A stretch of 64,000 bases of DNA from Vitis vinifera. Taxonomy: Eukaryota; Streptophyta; Magnoliopsida; Vitales; Vitaceae. Shown piece by piece: positions 12,226 to 22,624 of this stretch. Every line of letters begins with the position of its first letter. Positions within the stretch are counted from its first letter, which is position 1. The stretch is taken from the NCBI RefSeq assembly GCF_030704535.1, contig NC_081819.1, positions 22,044,001 to 22,108,000 on the forward strand, written 5' to 3'. The position numbers and the translations under genes are program-made. Under the pieces are notes generated by a model. That model was not told where the DNA came from. It saw nothing but the letters and a program-made list of their open reading frames with translations, and ran no database searches.

Positions 12226-12599
12226 GTATATCAATTTGACCCCAAGCTCCGGGAATCTCTATTAAAGAAAAGGGTTACGTAAAAGAGGCCACGGAATGAT
12301 TAGCCTAAGGATCAGAATGGAGCACATGAGACATGACCATATGAGAATAGGTTGTTTTTTTTTTTCTTATTGCATGTGCCTCTTTGGTTCAATGGAGCAC
12401 ACAACCCTAGGAGCTGTTTCTTAATTCAATTTCTATCTTACCAACTATAATTCAAAGAAGTACTAAATTTGTTCATCCAAAATGGAAACTGTTTATGATT
12501 ATGAACTTTTTATCCATAATATAATGATCGAGTCGTTTCAATGATTATAAGTTCATTCTATACTAGACCATATCAAAATAGGGGGTGATTTTATATTCC

Positions 12600-12925
12600 A
12601 TTTAGGATTAGAAATGGGTGTGACAAAGGGGTGATGTTTCTGATAAGGATAGCCTAGATGGAAATTCTGCGCACCCGTCAATTGGGGGCTCCTTGTCTGA
12701 CTTTGGGTAGGCCTCAGCCATAGAAACATTCAAACATTTCGACTTGGGCTTTGTCTTATTGTATTATCATTCATGATTGATCAAGACTTGGATGCAAGGC
12801 TTTCTGTGGAGAAGAGTCTGGCTGTGAAAGTAGAGAGGAGAGAAGATGGGTCTTCTGGCAGAGGGAACAAAGCAAAGTATTTGAAGAATGATCTCAACAT
12901 GACTGCCCTCAGGCATCTAGTGATG
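12600..12925 (+). pseudogene. UGT C-terminal (PSPG) fragment, array unit A
   Basis: Plus-strand DNA matches the PSPG region at 8440-8733 with more decay: words for EILxxPSIGGSL, AIETF, IIDQDLDARLSVEKSLAVKV and VERREDGSS can be read, but in shifting frames and with internal stops. It is oriented opposite to the N-terminal fragment of the same unit, so it cannot form a gene with it. Confidence 0.8.
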
Positions 12926-13413
12926 GAAAGGATTAATTTATTAAATTAAAAGATGAAATAATCTAAAATTTTTAAAATAACCCCTCGTGTGTTTAAACTT
13001 GAAAAATAATCCCAACATAAATACTCTTCAACATTTTTATTATTTTCATATAAATTTTTGAAAGAAAAAAAATTAATTTTACAAAAATAGATAAAGGGTA
13101 TTTTTGTTAAAAATATATTTTTTTTGTTTAGGATAAAATATGTGGTGGGTTAGAATTTATAAATTTTAGATTATTTCAATTTTTTAATCAAATAAGATAT
13201 AACAAAACTCATATTGGATATGCTTGAAATCTAATAATAGACATATCTCAATATATCTATTTCAAAATGTCATACCTAGAAATTGTATGAGCCTAATCTC
13301 AAAGGTTAAATACAATCAAAACCATATAACTTGATTGTACAAGTGGATAACATGTATGTTATGTTTGGTTCCAAAAATATTAAGAAAAGAAAAAATATAT
13401 ATATTAAGAAAAA

Positions 13414-14266
13414 TAGCTCCTTGTCTCATGGAGCAAGGTTTGCACTTGTCGTTCACTCTCTCGCTGACGTCTTTCCATACTTTCGCGCCAATCAAAGTAG
13501 CTCTCGCTATCCATGACTAATGATCGACTTCTTAAGGGTGTTGACATTTTTATTCAGTTTCCCACATACGGCACCAATGTTAATACCAGGTCAACTGAGG
13601 ATGGATTCCTCCCTTTGGCAGTGGCAACGAAAGCTCCTATTTAGATGTTGGAATCTAAGTTCTCTGTTTTCCTGCACGAAGATATCCGGACAGGTTGTCC
13701 AGACACACCCTCCGAAGCCCAAGTCAGACTTTGGAATGAATAGAAACACTTAGAGAGAGAGAGTAGGTGAGAGAACTCACAATGTCCTCCTTTTGTTATG
13801 TGTCAGTAGGGTTTTTATAGTGCCCAAAGGTGGAGGGCACAGTAGTACTGAACTGGCTCTTGCACTGATGACTACGTAGCAATGGTAGAGCAATCATCAC
13901 AACTGCAAGATGGTTGGGGGTTGTGTCAGACGGCGCGTCATGATACAACTTGTCGTCCCTTCAACGTGTTGAAGGTATGGGGTTGGACGTGACAGTCCGT
14001 TGATGTAGACGTGATTATGGGAAGGGTTCCATCAATCATTCCAATGTCAGACAACCAAATCCTTACACACCCGAGAGGATTTGGGGCTGTCAGGGAAGTG
14101 TGGCCCGTTCAGTGGAACAAATGGTTCGAATAGGATGTCTCTAAATGCCTTAAAGGTTGTCCAAACAGTGATGAAAGAAGTGATACGTGGTCCAATTGGG
14201 ACGATGCCATATGGACAGACGCATGGAGGTACACGTGGGTAGGCACGTGGGAGAAAGCCCCCACAA
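13414..14266 (-). mobile_element. Gypsy-like LTR fragment between array units A and B
   Basis: In minus orientation it starts TGTGGGGGCTTT (LTR-like TG at 14265) and reaches, near 13569-13583, the phrase AACATTGGTGCCG followed by TCTGTGGGAA-type sequence, which resembles the primer-binding-site and leader region after the 5' LTR of plant Ty3/gypsy (Tat-like) elements. About 160 bp of leader follows to 13414. The LTR-like part also carries the TCCGAAG/CAGGTTGTCCGGACA words common in such LTRs. No gag or pol is present. The small open frames here are not genes. Confidence 0.65.
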
Positions 14267-14599
14267 GAGTCACTTTAATTAATATTTCTATAAATCAAGG
14301 AGATGTATATGATGGAAGGACATAAATGATGACATGCATAGGATTATACAAGAGATTCACAAAATAGGAATCACAATTATTAAAAATTTAAAATACATTT
14401 AAATGAAGTCTTAATTAATATATAATATTAATTAATAATTTAACTTAAAATTACTTTAAATTAAACATTATTAAATTTTACCAAACCAACTCGGTTATAT
14501 CTTAATGGTTTTGATTGAGCATGATCGGTTTTTTTGGTTAAATTTGTTTTAATATATATAACTCATTTAATAAGTAGATAATATTTAAGTAAACGTTTT

Positions 14600-14960
14600 C
14601 TACCAAGATTTCATTCTAGTTTCTCTGTTTCTCCGATGAGAGTAAACCTACCGGAATTACTGGCTTTCCGATGAGCTCTTGATATAAATGTAGATTCACT
14701 TTCAAACTCAGTGCAACTAAGTAGAGCAACAGCTTTACATCCATGGATTATCTGCGCAAGCCTGTCAGCATCACTTGTTCCAGACGCATTCTGTCCATAG
14801 AAACTGTCATATGCTCTAGATTCTGTGCATCCACGGAAACCTACTGAAGATGGAAAACTGACCCACTCTGGTGGTGTGAGTGTGGTCACATCAAACTCTC
14901 CGGCGATACTTTCACCACCTGAGTATTCTAGAAACGGAAAAGAATATCAATTTGACCCCA
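14600..14960 (-). pseudogene. UGT N-terminal fragment, array unit B
   Basis: A 92-codon open stretch (14611-14889) encodes TPPEWVSFPSSVGFRGCTES through NASGTSDADRLAQIIHGC, matching the middle of the full-length UGT. It has no start-side or PSPG sequence. It shares with unit C, not A, the extra TG near 14876 and the 17-bp block near 15009. Confidence 0.85.
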
Positions 14961-15334
14961 AGCTCCGGGAATCTCTATTAAAGGAAAGAATAAAAGAGGC
15001 CACGGAATGAATTAAAAGGACACGAAATGATTAGCCTAAGGATCAGAATGGAGCACATGAGACATGACCATATGAGAATAGGTTGTTTTTTTTTTTTCTT
15101 ATTGCATGTGCCTCTTTGGTTCAATGGAGCACACAACCCTAGGAGCTGTTTCTTAATTCAATTTCTATCTTACCAACTATAATTCAAAGAAGTACTAAAT
15201 TTGTTCATCCAAAATGGGAACGGTTTATGATTATGAACTTTTTATCCATAATATAATGATCGAGTCGTTTCAATGATTATAAGTTCGTTCTATACTAGAC
15301 CATATCAAAATAGGGGGTGATTTTATATTCCATT

Positions 15335-15655
15335 TAGGATTAGAAATGGGTGTGACAAAGGGGTGATGTTTCTGATAAGGATAGCCTAGATGGAAATTCT
15401 GCGCACCCGTCAATTGGGGGCTCCTTGTCTGACTTTGGGTAGGCCTCAGCCATAGAAACATTCAAACATTTCGACTTGGGCTTTGTCTTATTGTATTATC
15501 ATTCATGATTGATCAAGACTTGGATGCAAGGCTTTCTGTGGAGAAGAGTCTGGCTGTGAAAGTAGAGAGGAGAGAAGATGGGTCTTCTGGCAGAGGGAAC
15601 AAAGCAAAGTATTTGAAGAATGATCTCAACATGACTGCCCTCAGGCATCTAGTGA
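15335..15655 (+). pseudogene. UGT C-terminal (PSPG) fragment, array unit B
   Basis: It is almost identical to the unit A fragment at 12600-12925, including the AGAGGGAACAAAGC segment that unit C lacks. Frames are broken and no protein is expected. Confidence 0.82.
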
Positions 15656-16145
15656 TGGAAAGGATTAATTTATTAAATTAAAAGATGAAATAATCTAAAA
15701 TTTTTAAAATAACCCCTCGTGTGTTTAAACTTGAAAAATAATCCCAACATAAATACTCTTCAACATTTTTATTATTTTCATATAAATTTTTGAAAGAAAA
15801 AAAATTAATTTTACAAAAATAGATAAAGGGTATTTTTGTTAAAAATATATTTTTTTTGTTTAGGATAAAATATGTGGTGGGTTAGAATTTATAAATTTTA
15901 GATTATTTCAATTTTTTAATCAAATAAGATATAACAAAACTCATATTGGATATGCTTGAAATCTAATAATAGACATATCTCAATATATCTATTTCAAAAT
16001 GTCATACCTAGAAATTGTATGAGCCTAATCTCAAAGGTTAAATACAATCAAAACCATATAACTTGATTGTACAAGTGGATAACATGTATGTTATGTTTGG
16101 TTCCAAAAATATTAAGAAAAGAAAAAATATATATATTAAGAAAAA

Positions 16146-16998
16146 TAGCTCCTTGTCTCATGGAGCAAAGTTTGCACTTGTCGTTCACTCTCTCGCTGAC
16201 GACTTTCCATACTTTCGCGCCTGTCAAAGTAGCCCTCGCTACCCATGACTGATGATCGACTTCTTAAGGGTGTTGACATTTTTATTCAGTTTCCCACAGA
16301 CGGCACCAATGTTGATACCAGGTCAACTAAGGATGGATTCCTCCCTTTGGCAGTGGCAACGAAAGCTCCTATTTAGATGTTGGAATCTAAGTTCTCTGTT
16401 TTCCTGCACGAAGATATCCAGACAGGTTGTCCGAACACACCCTCCGAAGCCCAAGTCAGACTTTGGAATGAATAGAAACCCTTAGAGAGAGAGAGAGTAG
16501 GTGAGAGAACTCACAATGTCCTCCTTTTGTTATGTTTCAGTAGGGTTTTTATAGTGCCCAAAGGTGGAGGGCACAGTAGTAGTGAACTGGCTCTTACACT
16601 AATGACTACGTAGCAATGGTAGAGCAATCATCACAACTGCAAGATGGTTGGGGGTTGTGTCAGACAACACGTCATGATATAACTTATCATCCCTTCAACT
16701 TGTTGAAGGTATGGGGTTGGACGTGACAGTTCGTTGATGTAGACGTGATGATGGGAAGGGTTTCATCAGTCATTCTAATGTCAGACAACCAAATCCTTAC
16801 ACACACGAGAGGATTTGGGGCTGTCAGGGAAGTGTGGCCCGTTCAATGGAACAGATGGTTCGATAGGATGTCTCTAAATGCCTTGAAGGTTGTCCAAACA
16901 GTGATGAAAGAAGTGATACGTGGTCCAATTGGGACGATGCCATATGGACAGACGCATGGAGGTACACGTGGGTAGGCACGTGGGAGAAAGCCCCCACA
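16146..16998 (-). mobile_element. Gypsy-like LTR fragment between array units B and C
   Basis: A second copy of the LTR plus leader fragment of 13414-14266 with a few base changes, including a cleaner CACAGACGGCACCAATG word at the leader boundary (16295-16311). It joins the same flanks on both sides as the first copy, so it was duplicated together with the array unit and did not insert twice. Confidence 0.68.
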
Positions 16999-17334
16999 AG
17001 AGTCACTTTAATTAATATTTCTATAAATCAAGGAGATGTATATGATGGAAGGACATAAATGATGACATGCATAGGATTATACAAGAGATTCACAAAATAG
17101 GAATCACAATTATTAAAAATTTAAAATACATTTAAATGAAGTCTTAATTAATATATAATATTAATTAATAATTTAACTTAAAATTACTTTAAATTAAACA
17201 TTATTAAATTTTACCAAACCAACTCGGTTATATCTTAATGGTTTTGATTGAGCATGATCGGTTATTTTGGTTAAATTTGTTTTAATATATATAACTCATT
17301 TAATAAGTAGATAATATTTAAGTAAACGTTTTCT

Positions 17335-17690
17335 ACCAAGATTTCATTCTAGTTTCTCTGTTTCTCCGATGAGAGTAAACCTACCGGAATTACTGGCTTT
17401 CCGATGAGCTCTTGATATAAATGTAGATTCACTTTCAAACTCCGTGCAACTAAGTAGAGCAACAGCTTTACATCCATGGATTATCTGCGCAAGCCTGTCA
17501 GCATCACTTGTTCCAGACGCAATCTGTCCATAGAAACTGCCATATGCTCTAGATGCTGTGCATCCACGGAAACCTACTGAAGATGGAAAACTGACCCACT
17601 CTGGTGGTGTGAGTGTGGTCACATCAAACTCTCCGGCGATACTTTCACCACCTGAGTATTCTAGAAACGGAAAAGAATATCAATTTGACC
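17335..17690 (-). pseudogene. UGT N-terminal fragment, array unit C
   Basis: A 92-codon open stretch (17344-17622) is nearly identical to that of unit B (offset 2733 bp) apart from a few substitutions, such as GQIASGT for GQNASGT. No start or donor domain is attached. Confidence 0.85.
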
Positions 17691-18064
17691 CCAAGCTCCG
17701 GGAATCTCTATTAAAGGAAAGAATAAAAGAGGCCACGGAATGAATTAAAAGGACACGAAATGATTAGCCTAAGGATCAGAATGGAGCACATGATACATGA
17801 CCATATGAGAATAGGTTGTTTTTTTTTTTCTTATTGCATGTGCCTCTTTGGTTCAATGGAGCACACAACCCTAGGAGCTGTTTCTTAATTCAATTTCTAT
17901 CTTACTAACTATAATTCAAAGAAGTACTAAATTTGTTCATCCAAAATGGGAACGGTTTATGATTATGAACTTTTTATCCATAATATAATGATCGAGTCTT
18001 TTCAATGATTATAAGTTCGTTCTATACTAGACCATATCAAAATAGGGGGTGATTTTATACTCCA

Positions 18065-18370
18065 TTTAGGATTAGAAATAGGTGTGACAAAGGGGTGATG
18101 TTTCTGACAAGGATAGCCTAGATGGAAATTTCTGCGCACCCGTCAATTGGGGGCTCCTTGTCTCACTTTGGGTAGGCCTCAGCCATAGAAACATTCAAAC
18201 ATTTCAACTTGGGCTTTGTCTAATTGTATGATCATTCATGATTGATCAAGACTTGGATGCAAGGCTTTCTGTGGAGAAGAGTCTGGCTGTGAAAGTAGAG
18301 AGGAGAGAAGATGGGTCTTTATTTGAAGAATGATCTCAACATGATTGCCCTCAGGCATCTAATGATAGAA
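18065..18370 (+). pseudogene. UGT C-terminal fragment, array unit C (with internal deletion)
   Basis: It is homologous to the A and B fragments but more diverged: an extra T near 18129 and a deletion of about 24 bp after ATGGGTCTT (near 18320) remove the segment present in A and B. It is the last recognisable UGT sequence in the array. Confidence 0.8.
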
Positions 18371-18808
18371 AGGATTAATTTATTAAATTAAAAGATGAAA
18401 TAATCTAAAATTTATGAAATAACTCCTCCCATGTTTAAACTTGAAAAATAACCCAGACATAAATACTTTTTAACATTTTTACTATTTTCATATAAATTTT
18501 TGAAAGAAAAATAAATTATTTTTACAAAAATAAATAAAGGGTATTTTTGTTAAAAATATATTTTTTTTTTTTAGGATAAAATATGTGGAGGGTTAGAATT
18601 TATAAATTTTATATTATTTCATCTTTTTTTAATCAATTAAGATATAACAAAACTCATATTCGATATGCTTGAAATCTAATAATAGACATATCTCAATATA
18701 TCTAATTTTAAAATGTCATATTTGGAAATCGTATGAGCAGCCTAATCTCAAAGATTAAATACAATGAAAACCATATAACTTTGTTGTACAAGTGGATAAC
18801 ATGTATGT

Positions 18809-19102
18809 TATGTTTGGTTCCAAAAATATTAAGAAAATAAAAATGTTAAGAAAAAATGGTTTTTTTCAAGGGCCAGTTTTACTATGGAAATAAATAAATA
18901 AAATTTAAATTAGTTAGAAATTTATATATTTTAAAATTATTTAATCTTTATATAACAAAGAAAAATAAGTTAAATAAAATTACAAAAACATATAAAAATA
19001 ATTCATTCACTTTAAATTTATTTTTATTTTTTCTCAATATTTTCTTTCCTCCCTATTTTCTTTATTTTACCGTTCCTTAAAGTTTTTGAAAACCAAATGT
19101 AG
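18809..19102. repeat. MITE-like element related to 38278-38534
   Basis: It begins TTATGTTTGGTT and ends AACCAAATGTAG, an imperfect inverted pair. The interior shares the words AGTTAGAAATTTATATATTTT and ATTTAATCTTTATATAA with 31295-31490 and 37475-37640. In array units A and B only its first 55 bp or so remain (13359-13413 and 16091-16145), where the LTR fragment begins. Confidence 0.65.
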
Positions 19103-21240
19103 TTATAAAGATTTAGAAGTTGATGAGGGCATTTGAAATAGTCCCATGCCGAAGCCAAAGTTATAGATTTCAACTAGTCGATATTCAACATAAAATAACT
19201 TATGGCATGAAATAAAATATAACTTCTACAAAAAGTGTTATTTTTCTAAATTCTTTATTAAGTTTTTTTATAAAAGAAAGGGCTATTCATAAATCATAAT
19301 CTTTTTAAATAAAATTAATTAAAAAATACAAAGTTTAAGAAAAATGAACTTTTGATTTCTCAAAGGTTAATCCAAACGAAACTAACCCTTTTTTTAAAAA
19401 TAAAATCTTAGCTTTTGAAAGTATTCATCAAACTAACGCATCTTTTCCACATTAACATCCATATATTATTTTTTTCATATTAAAACCATGACTAGTATAT
19501 ATGGTTTTGACATAAAAAATAAAATAAAATCGATGATATTACTAAAGATTAATTTGATGAATACTTTGAAAAACAACATAGTTTACAAATTCTTTTTTCA
19601 CAAATGGTTATTTTGTGACAAGCTCAAAATATGCTTCTAAAATCAAATATGTTGTTTGGTTTTTAAATTTTATGTGATAGTGATTTTAGAAAGTATTTTT
19701 AACTTAAAAAATATTTTTAACAAAAATTAAATGTTTAATAAAATTAAAAAAATGTAAAAATTTACTTATGACATTTTTTGAAAAAACACTTAGAGTGCAT
19801 TTTCCAATGATTTTTGGGATTATTTTTAGTTTTTATAATATTTGAAATCTTTTATTTTTTAAATATTAGAAAGGTTAAAAACACTTCTTAAAATCACTAT
19901 CAGACACATGTTTAGAGTGTGTTTGATAATGAGTCTAAAAAAAGTTTTTAATCCTTTTAACACTTAATAGAGTGTGTTTAGTAATGTTTGTACTTAAAAA
20001 TATTTTCCGTAAAAGTGTTTTTAAGATAATCATCTATCAAATATTTTTATTTTTTAAAAAACATTATTATAAGTAAGTAATTTTAAAAATATTTTCTCAA
20101 TTTTATCAAATACCTAAAGTTTTTTTTCAAAAACTTATTTTTTATTAAAAGAATTTTCGAAATGAAGCTTCCACCTCATAAGTTGGTTGCAGAGAGAGAT
20201 GTGGGTAAGTTGGTTGCCGATAGAGGTGTAGGTATTAATTAACGCAGCCTGATTTACAAGGGCTCAAAACCATATCATCATCCACTTCCATTGGGGTTCG
20301 AAAATGATATCACTATTTAGTTAGATGGATAGGAATTTCTTGAGCCAAGGGCTTGATGTCATGAGTCCTCAAAGCAATAAGGGATTAGAAGTGGGTGCCA
20401 CATGTGAATTATAATTGCCAAAGTTTGTTAGATGAGTGGCTTTATATCCCTTGGCAGTAACAGACATGATCTAATAATTAATAAGACATGGAGGGATTAT
20501 TATTAGATTCTCCACCTTCAAGTACTTTGGAAATTTTTTCTGAATGGGACAATGGCATCTTATGAAAAAGAGTGGAGTCACGTGAAAGTGAGAAGGTGGG
20601 TCGTTGTGGGCGGTTGTGGTGGTGGTGGTGCGGTGGTTGGATTATACATAATGGCCACTCGTGAATGGATAAAAATTAATTTTTTATTATTTATTTTTAC
20701 CGAGCACTTGACAATAATTGACACTATCAATTTTCTTCAAAATCGCATTTCGACTCGTAATATACATCACAATATTAGTCTTGAAGTACCAACTCTTCAA
20801 AAAGCCGATAAGATTTGAATTCACAATACATATCGGGATTTTGATGTTGAATTACTGATTTTTTTTAAAATTTTGAGTTTATAGGATTTGAAGGTATAAT
20901 ATATATTATGGACTTTTATCACTCTCCTTTGTGTGACATATTCTACCCGCATGAAATCATGATGACATCATTCTTTACGTCCATCCTCATACCCATATGT
21001 GGAGAACGTGAAGAACATGAAAAGACATACATACCTATAGGCATTGGTCGAGCCAAGAACGTTACGTCGGGTAGGGGACAATGAATTATTAAGATATAAA
21101 TGGTTAAGCTTTTTCCCTTTTTTTTTTTAATAATATAAGGAAAATTTAGCTTTTTGGGGTAAAATGTTGGTTCTGCCAATGCTCATAAATAAATAACTAT
21201 AATTAATATATTTTAAAAAATTTATTTAATAAATTAAAAA
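19103..21240. other. AT-rich intergenic DNA
   Basis: No gene recognised. 19640-20160 contains words of the AT-rich dispersed family. A small open frame at 20552-20818 has a GGT-rich run and no recognisable domain; I do not call it a gene. Confidence 0.55.
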
Positions 21241-21254
21241 TATAATTATATATG

Positions 21255-22200
21255 CAGGGACCACCCCTAGGCGTACACGTGGTAAGCCACAGGACAGGAC
21301 ACTCCTTCAATTGACACATAGCACATCCTACCTTTTGTTCCAACTTCCAATCCGAACTCGATAGTTGTTATCCTAAATAGGATTCTTGACCATATTTCAC
21401 GGACAATCATTATTCATTTTACCAAAAGCATACTCGACAGGACATTCTCAAGCCTTTTCAGACGACCTACGTCGCCTGCAGATTAAAAAGACAAGTGGGA
21501 CGACAAGTCATCCCCCAACAATCTCTGACAGTCGCCTACAGGATAATGATGGTTTTGCCACCCTCTAAGCACCATTTGCGAAAGTCAAAGAGTTTTCTCA
21601 TCTTCAAAATGACGAGGCTCCTAACATTATAAAAAGCCCTCGACGACCCAATTAAGGAAGGTAAACATTCCTTAGAAAGCCCCAGGAATACCAATATGTT
21701 GGATCGTCAAACTGACAAAAGCTTCGAAGGGTGTGTCCGGACCACGTCTAAATATCTTTTGCAGGAAAATGGAAGGAAGCATCGTTCTTAGTTGAAGGGG
21801 CGAGAACTTTAGGAAGCTACCGTGCCTCTGGATCCTCCCCGCATCAACAATATGGTAGCGAGGTTTAAACACATTCCTCAATTTTGCTAGAAGCTCAAGA
21901 TAATGTAGGTTGGGTCACAGAAATTTCTTCTTGATAAGTCAAAGAAGAATCCACCATTAAAGCACAAAGGCTCGTCAAGAAACCACCATCGAAGCACGCA
22001 TGGGAGAAAAGAAGATTATATTTCATGGAGAAATAGAAAAGCTGCTTTGTCCAAAAGCTATAGCATCTGGGTACACATGGCCCCACCTGGACCACTCGCA
22101 CTGGTCCGCCCGTGAAGTGGGTCGGCAGTAGTGCGGCGCGAGACACTCACGAGATCGAATTGTGGGAAGATCGAGAAACTAGGTCTCCGTGAAATTGGTC
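21255..22200 (+). mobile_element. Decayed LTR-retroelement remnant
   Basis: It starts near TGCAGGGACCACCCC and contains, at 21720-21765, a GAAGGGTGTGTCCGGACCAC word followed by TCTTTTGCAGGAAAATGGAAG, a signature of the same class of plant gypsy-like LTRs whose reverse complement lies at 13.7 and 16.4 kb. A CATCAAC/AATATGGTAGCGAGG region near 21842 is where a leader might begin. No pol sequence. Boundaries are uncertain. Confidence 0.45.
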
Positions 22201-22560
22201 CCACTTCCTACTTGCCAACATCATAGAGTAAGCCAAAATTTTGAGTGACGTTAGCCTCATATTTAACCATAGTGCTTCTAACAGGAGTTCTTTAAAAGTG
22301 CTTTTGCATGATCATGTCTTATTGAAAAGATGTTACTCTTAATTGCATCACTTCTTATATTGTAAATTTAGAGGAGATTAGAAAAGGAGAAGAAAATTTG
22401 TGCATTCATATGAATTAATTCCTAAATATTTTTCACATCTTGTCAAACTAATGGCCTTTTTAAAATTCATTTTATATATAGAAAAAAAAATTAAAATGAT
22501 TTATTTTAATTCTTTTAATATTTTAGAGTTAAACTACTTACTAAATCAATAGTAACTTGA
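22201..22560. other. Upstream region of the polygalacturonase-like gene
   Basis: AT-rich non-coding DNA; nothing recognisable other than the promoter element listed next. Confidence 0.5.
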
Positions 22561-22562
22561 GC

Positions 22563-22571
22563 TTATAAATA
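22563..22571 (+). promoter_or_regulatory. TATA box of the polygalacturonase-like gene
   Basis: TTATAAATA lies 54 bp before the chosen ATG at 22625, in an otherwise CT-rich leader. The short distance allows a 5'UTR of about 25-35 nt, or a slightly upstream start. Confidence 0.55.
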
Positions 22572-22624
22572 CTCCTCCTTTGGGACTGGACCATTCTCAA
22601 GAAGCACAACCAAAACAAGCTCCA

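Larger units (their letters stand above)
11650..18860. repeat. Tandem array of three ~2.73-kb units (A, B, C)
   Basis: Unit A runs about 11650-14379, unit B about 14380-17111, and unit C about 17112-18860 (partial, without the LTR piece). Corresponding points are offset by 2732-2733 bp. Each unit has a minus-strand UGT N-terminal fragment, a spacer, a plus-strand UGT C-terminal fragment, an AT-rich stretch and the start of a MITE-like repeat. A and B then carry a gypsy-like LTR fragment of about 0.85 kb. Single-base differences show that B matches C on its left side and A on its right side. Confidence 0.93.

Noticed and set aside
13331-13753. Overlapping 60-77-codon open frames repeated at 16063-16485
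   Set aside because: They sit in the MITE start and LTR leader fragment copied between array units; they overlap each other in different frames and match no protein family.
16745-17006. 76-codon plus and 60-codon minus frames
   Set aside because: Both lie inside the LTR fragment; the equivalent frame at 14013 in the first copy is broken, so no selection on coding is evident.
20552-20818. 88-codon frame with a Gly/Val-rich start
   Set aside because: Caused by a GGT repeat followed by AT-rich DNA; no domain, no splice or promoter context.
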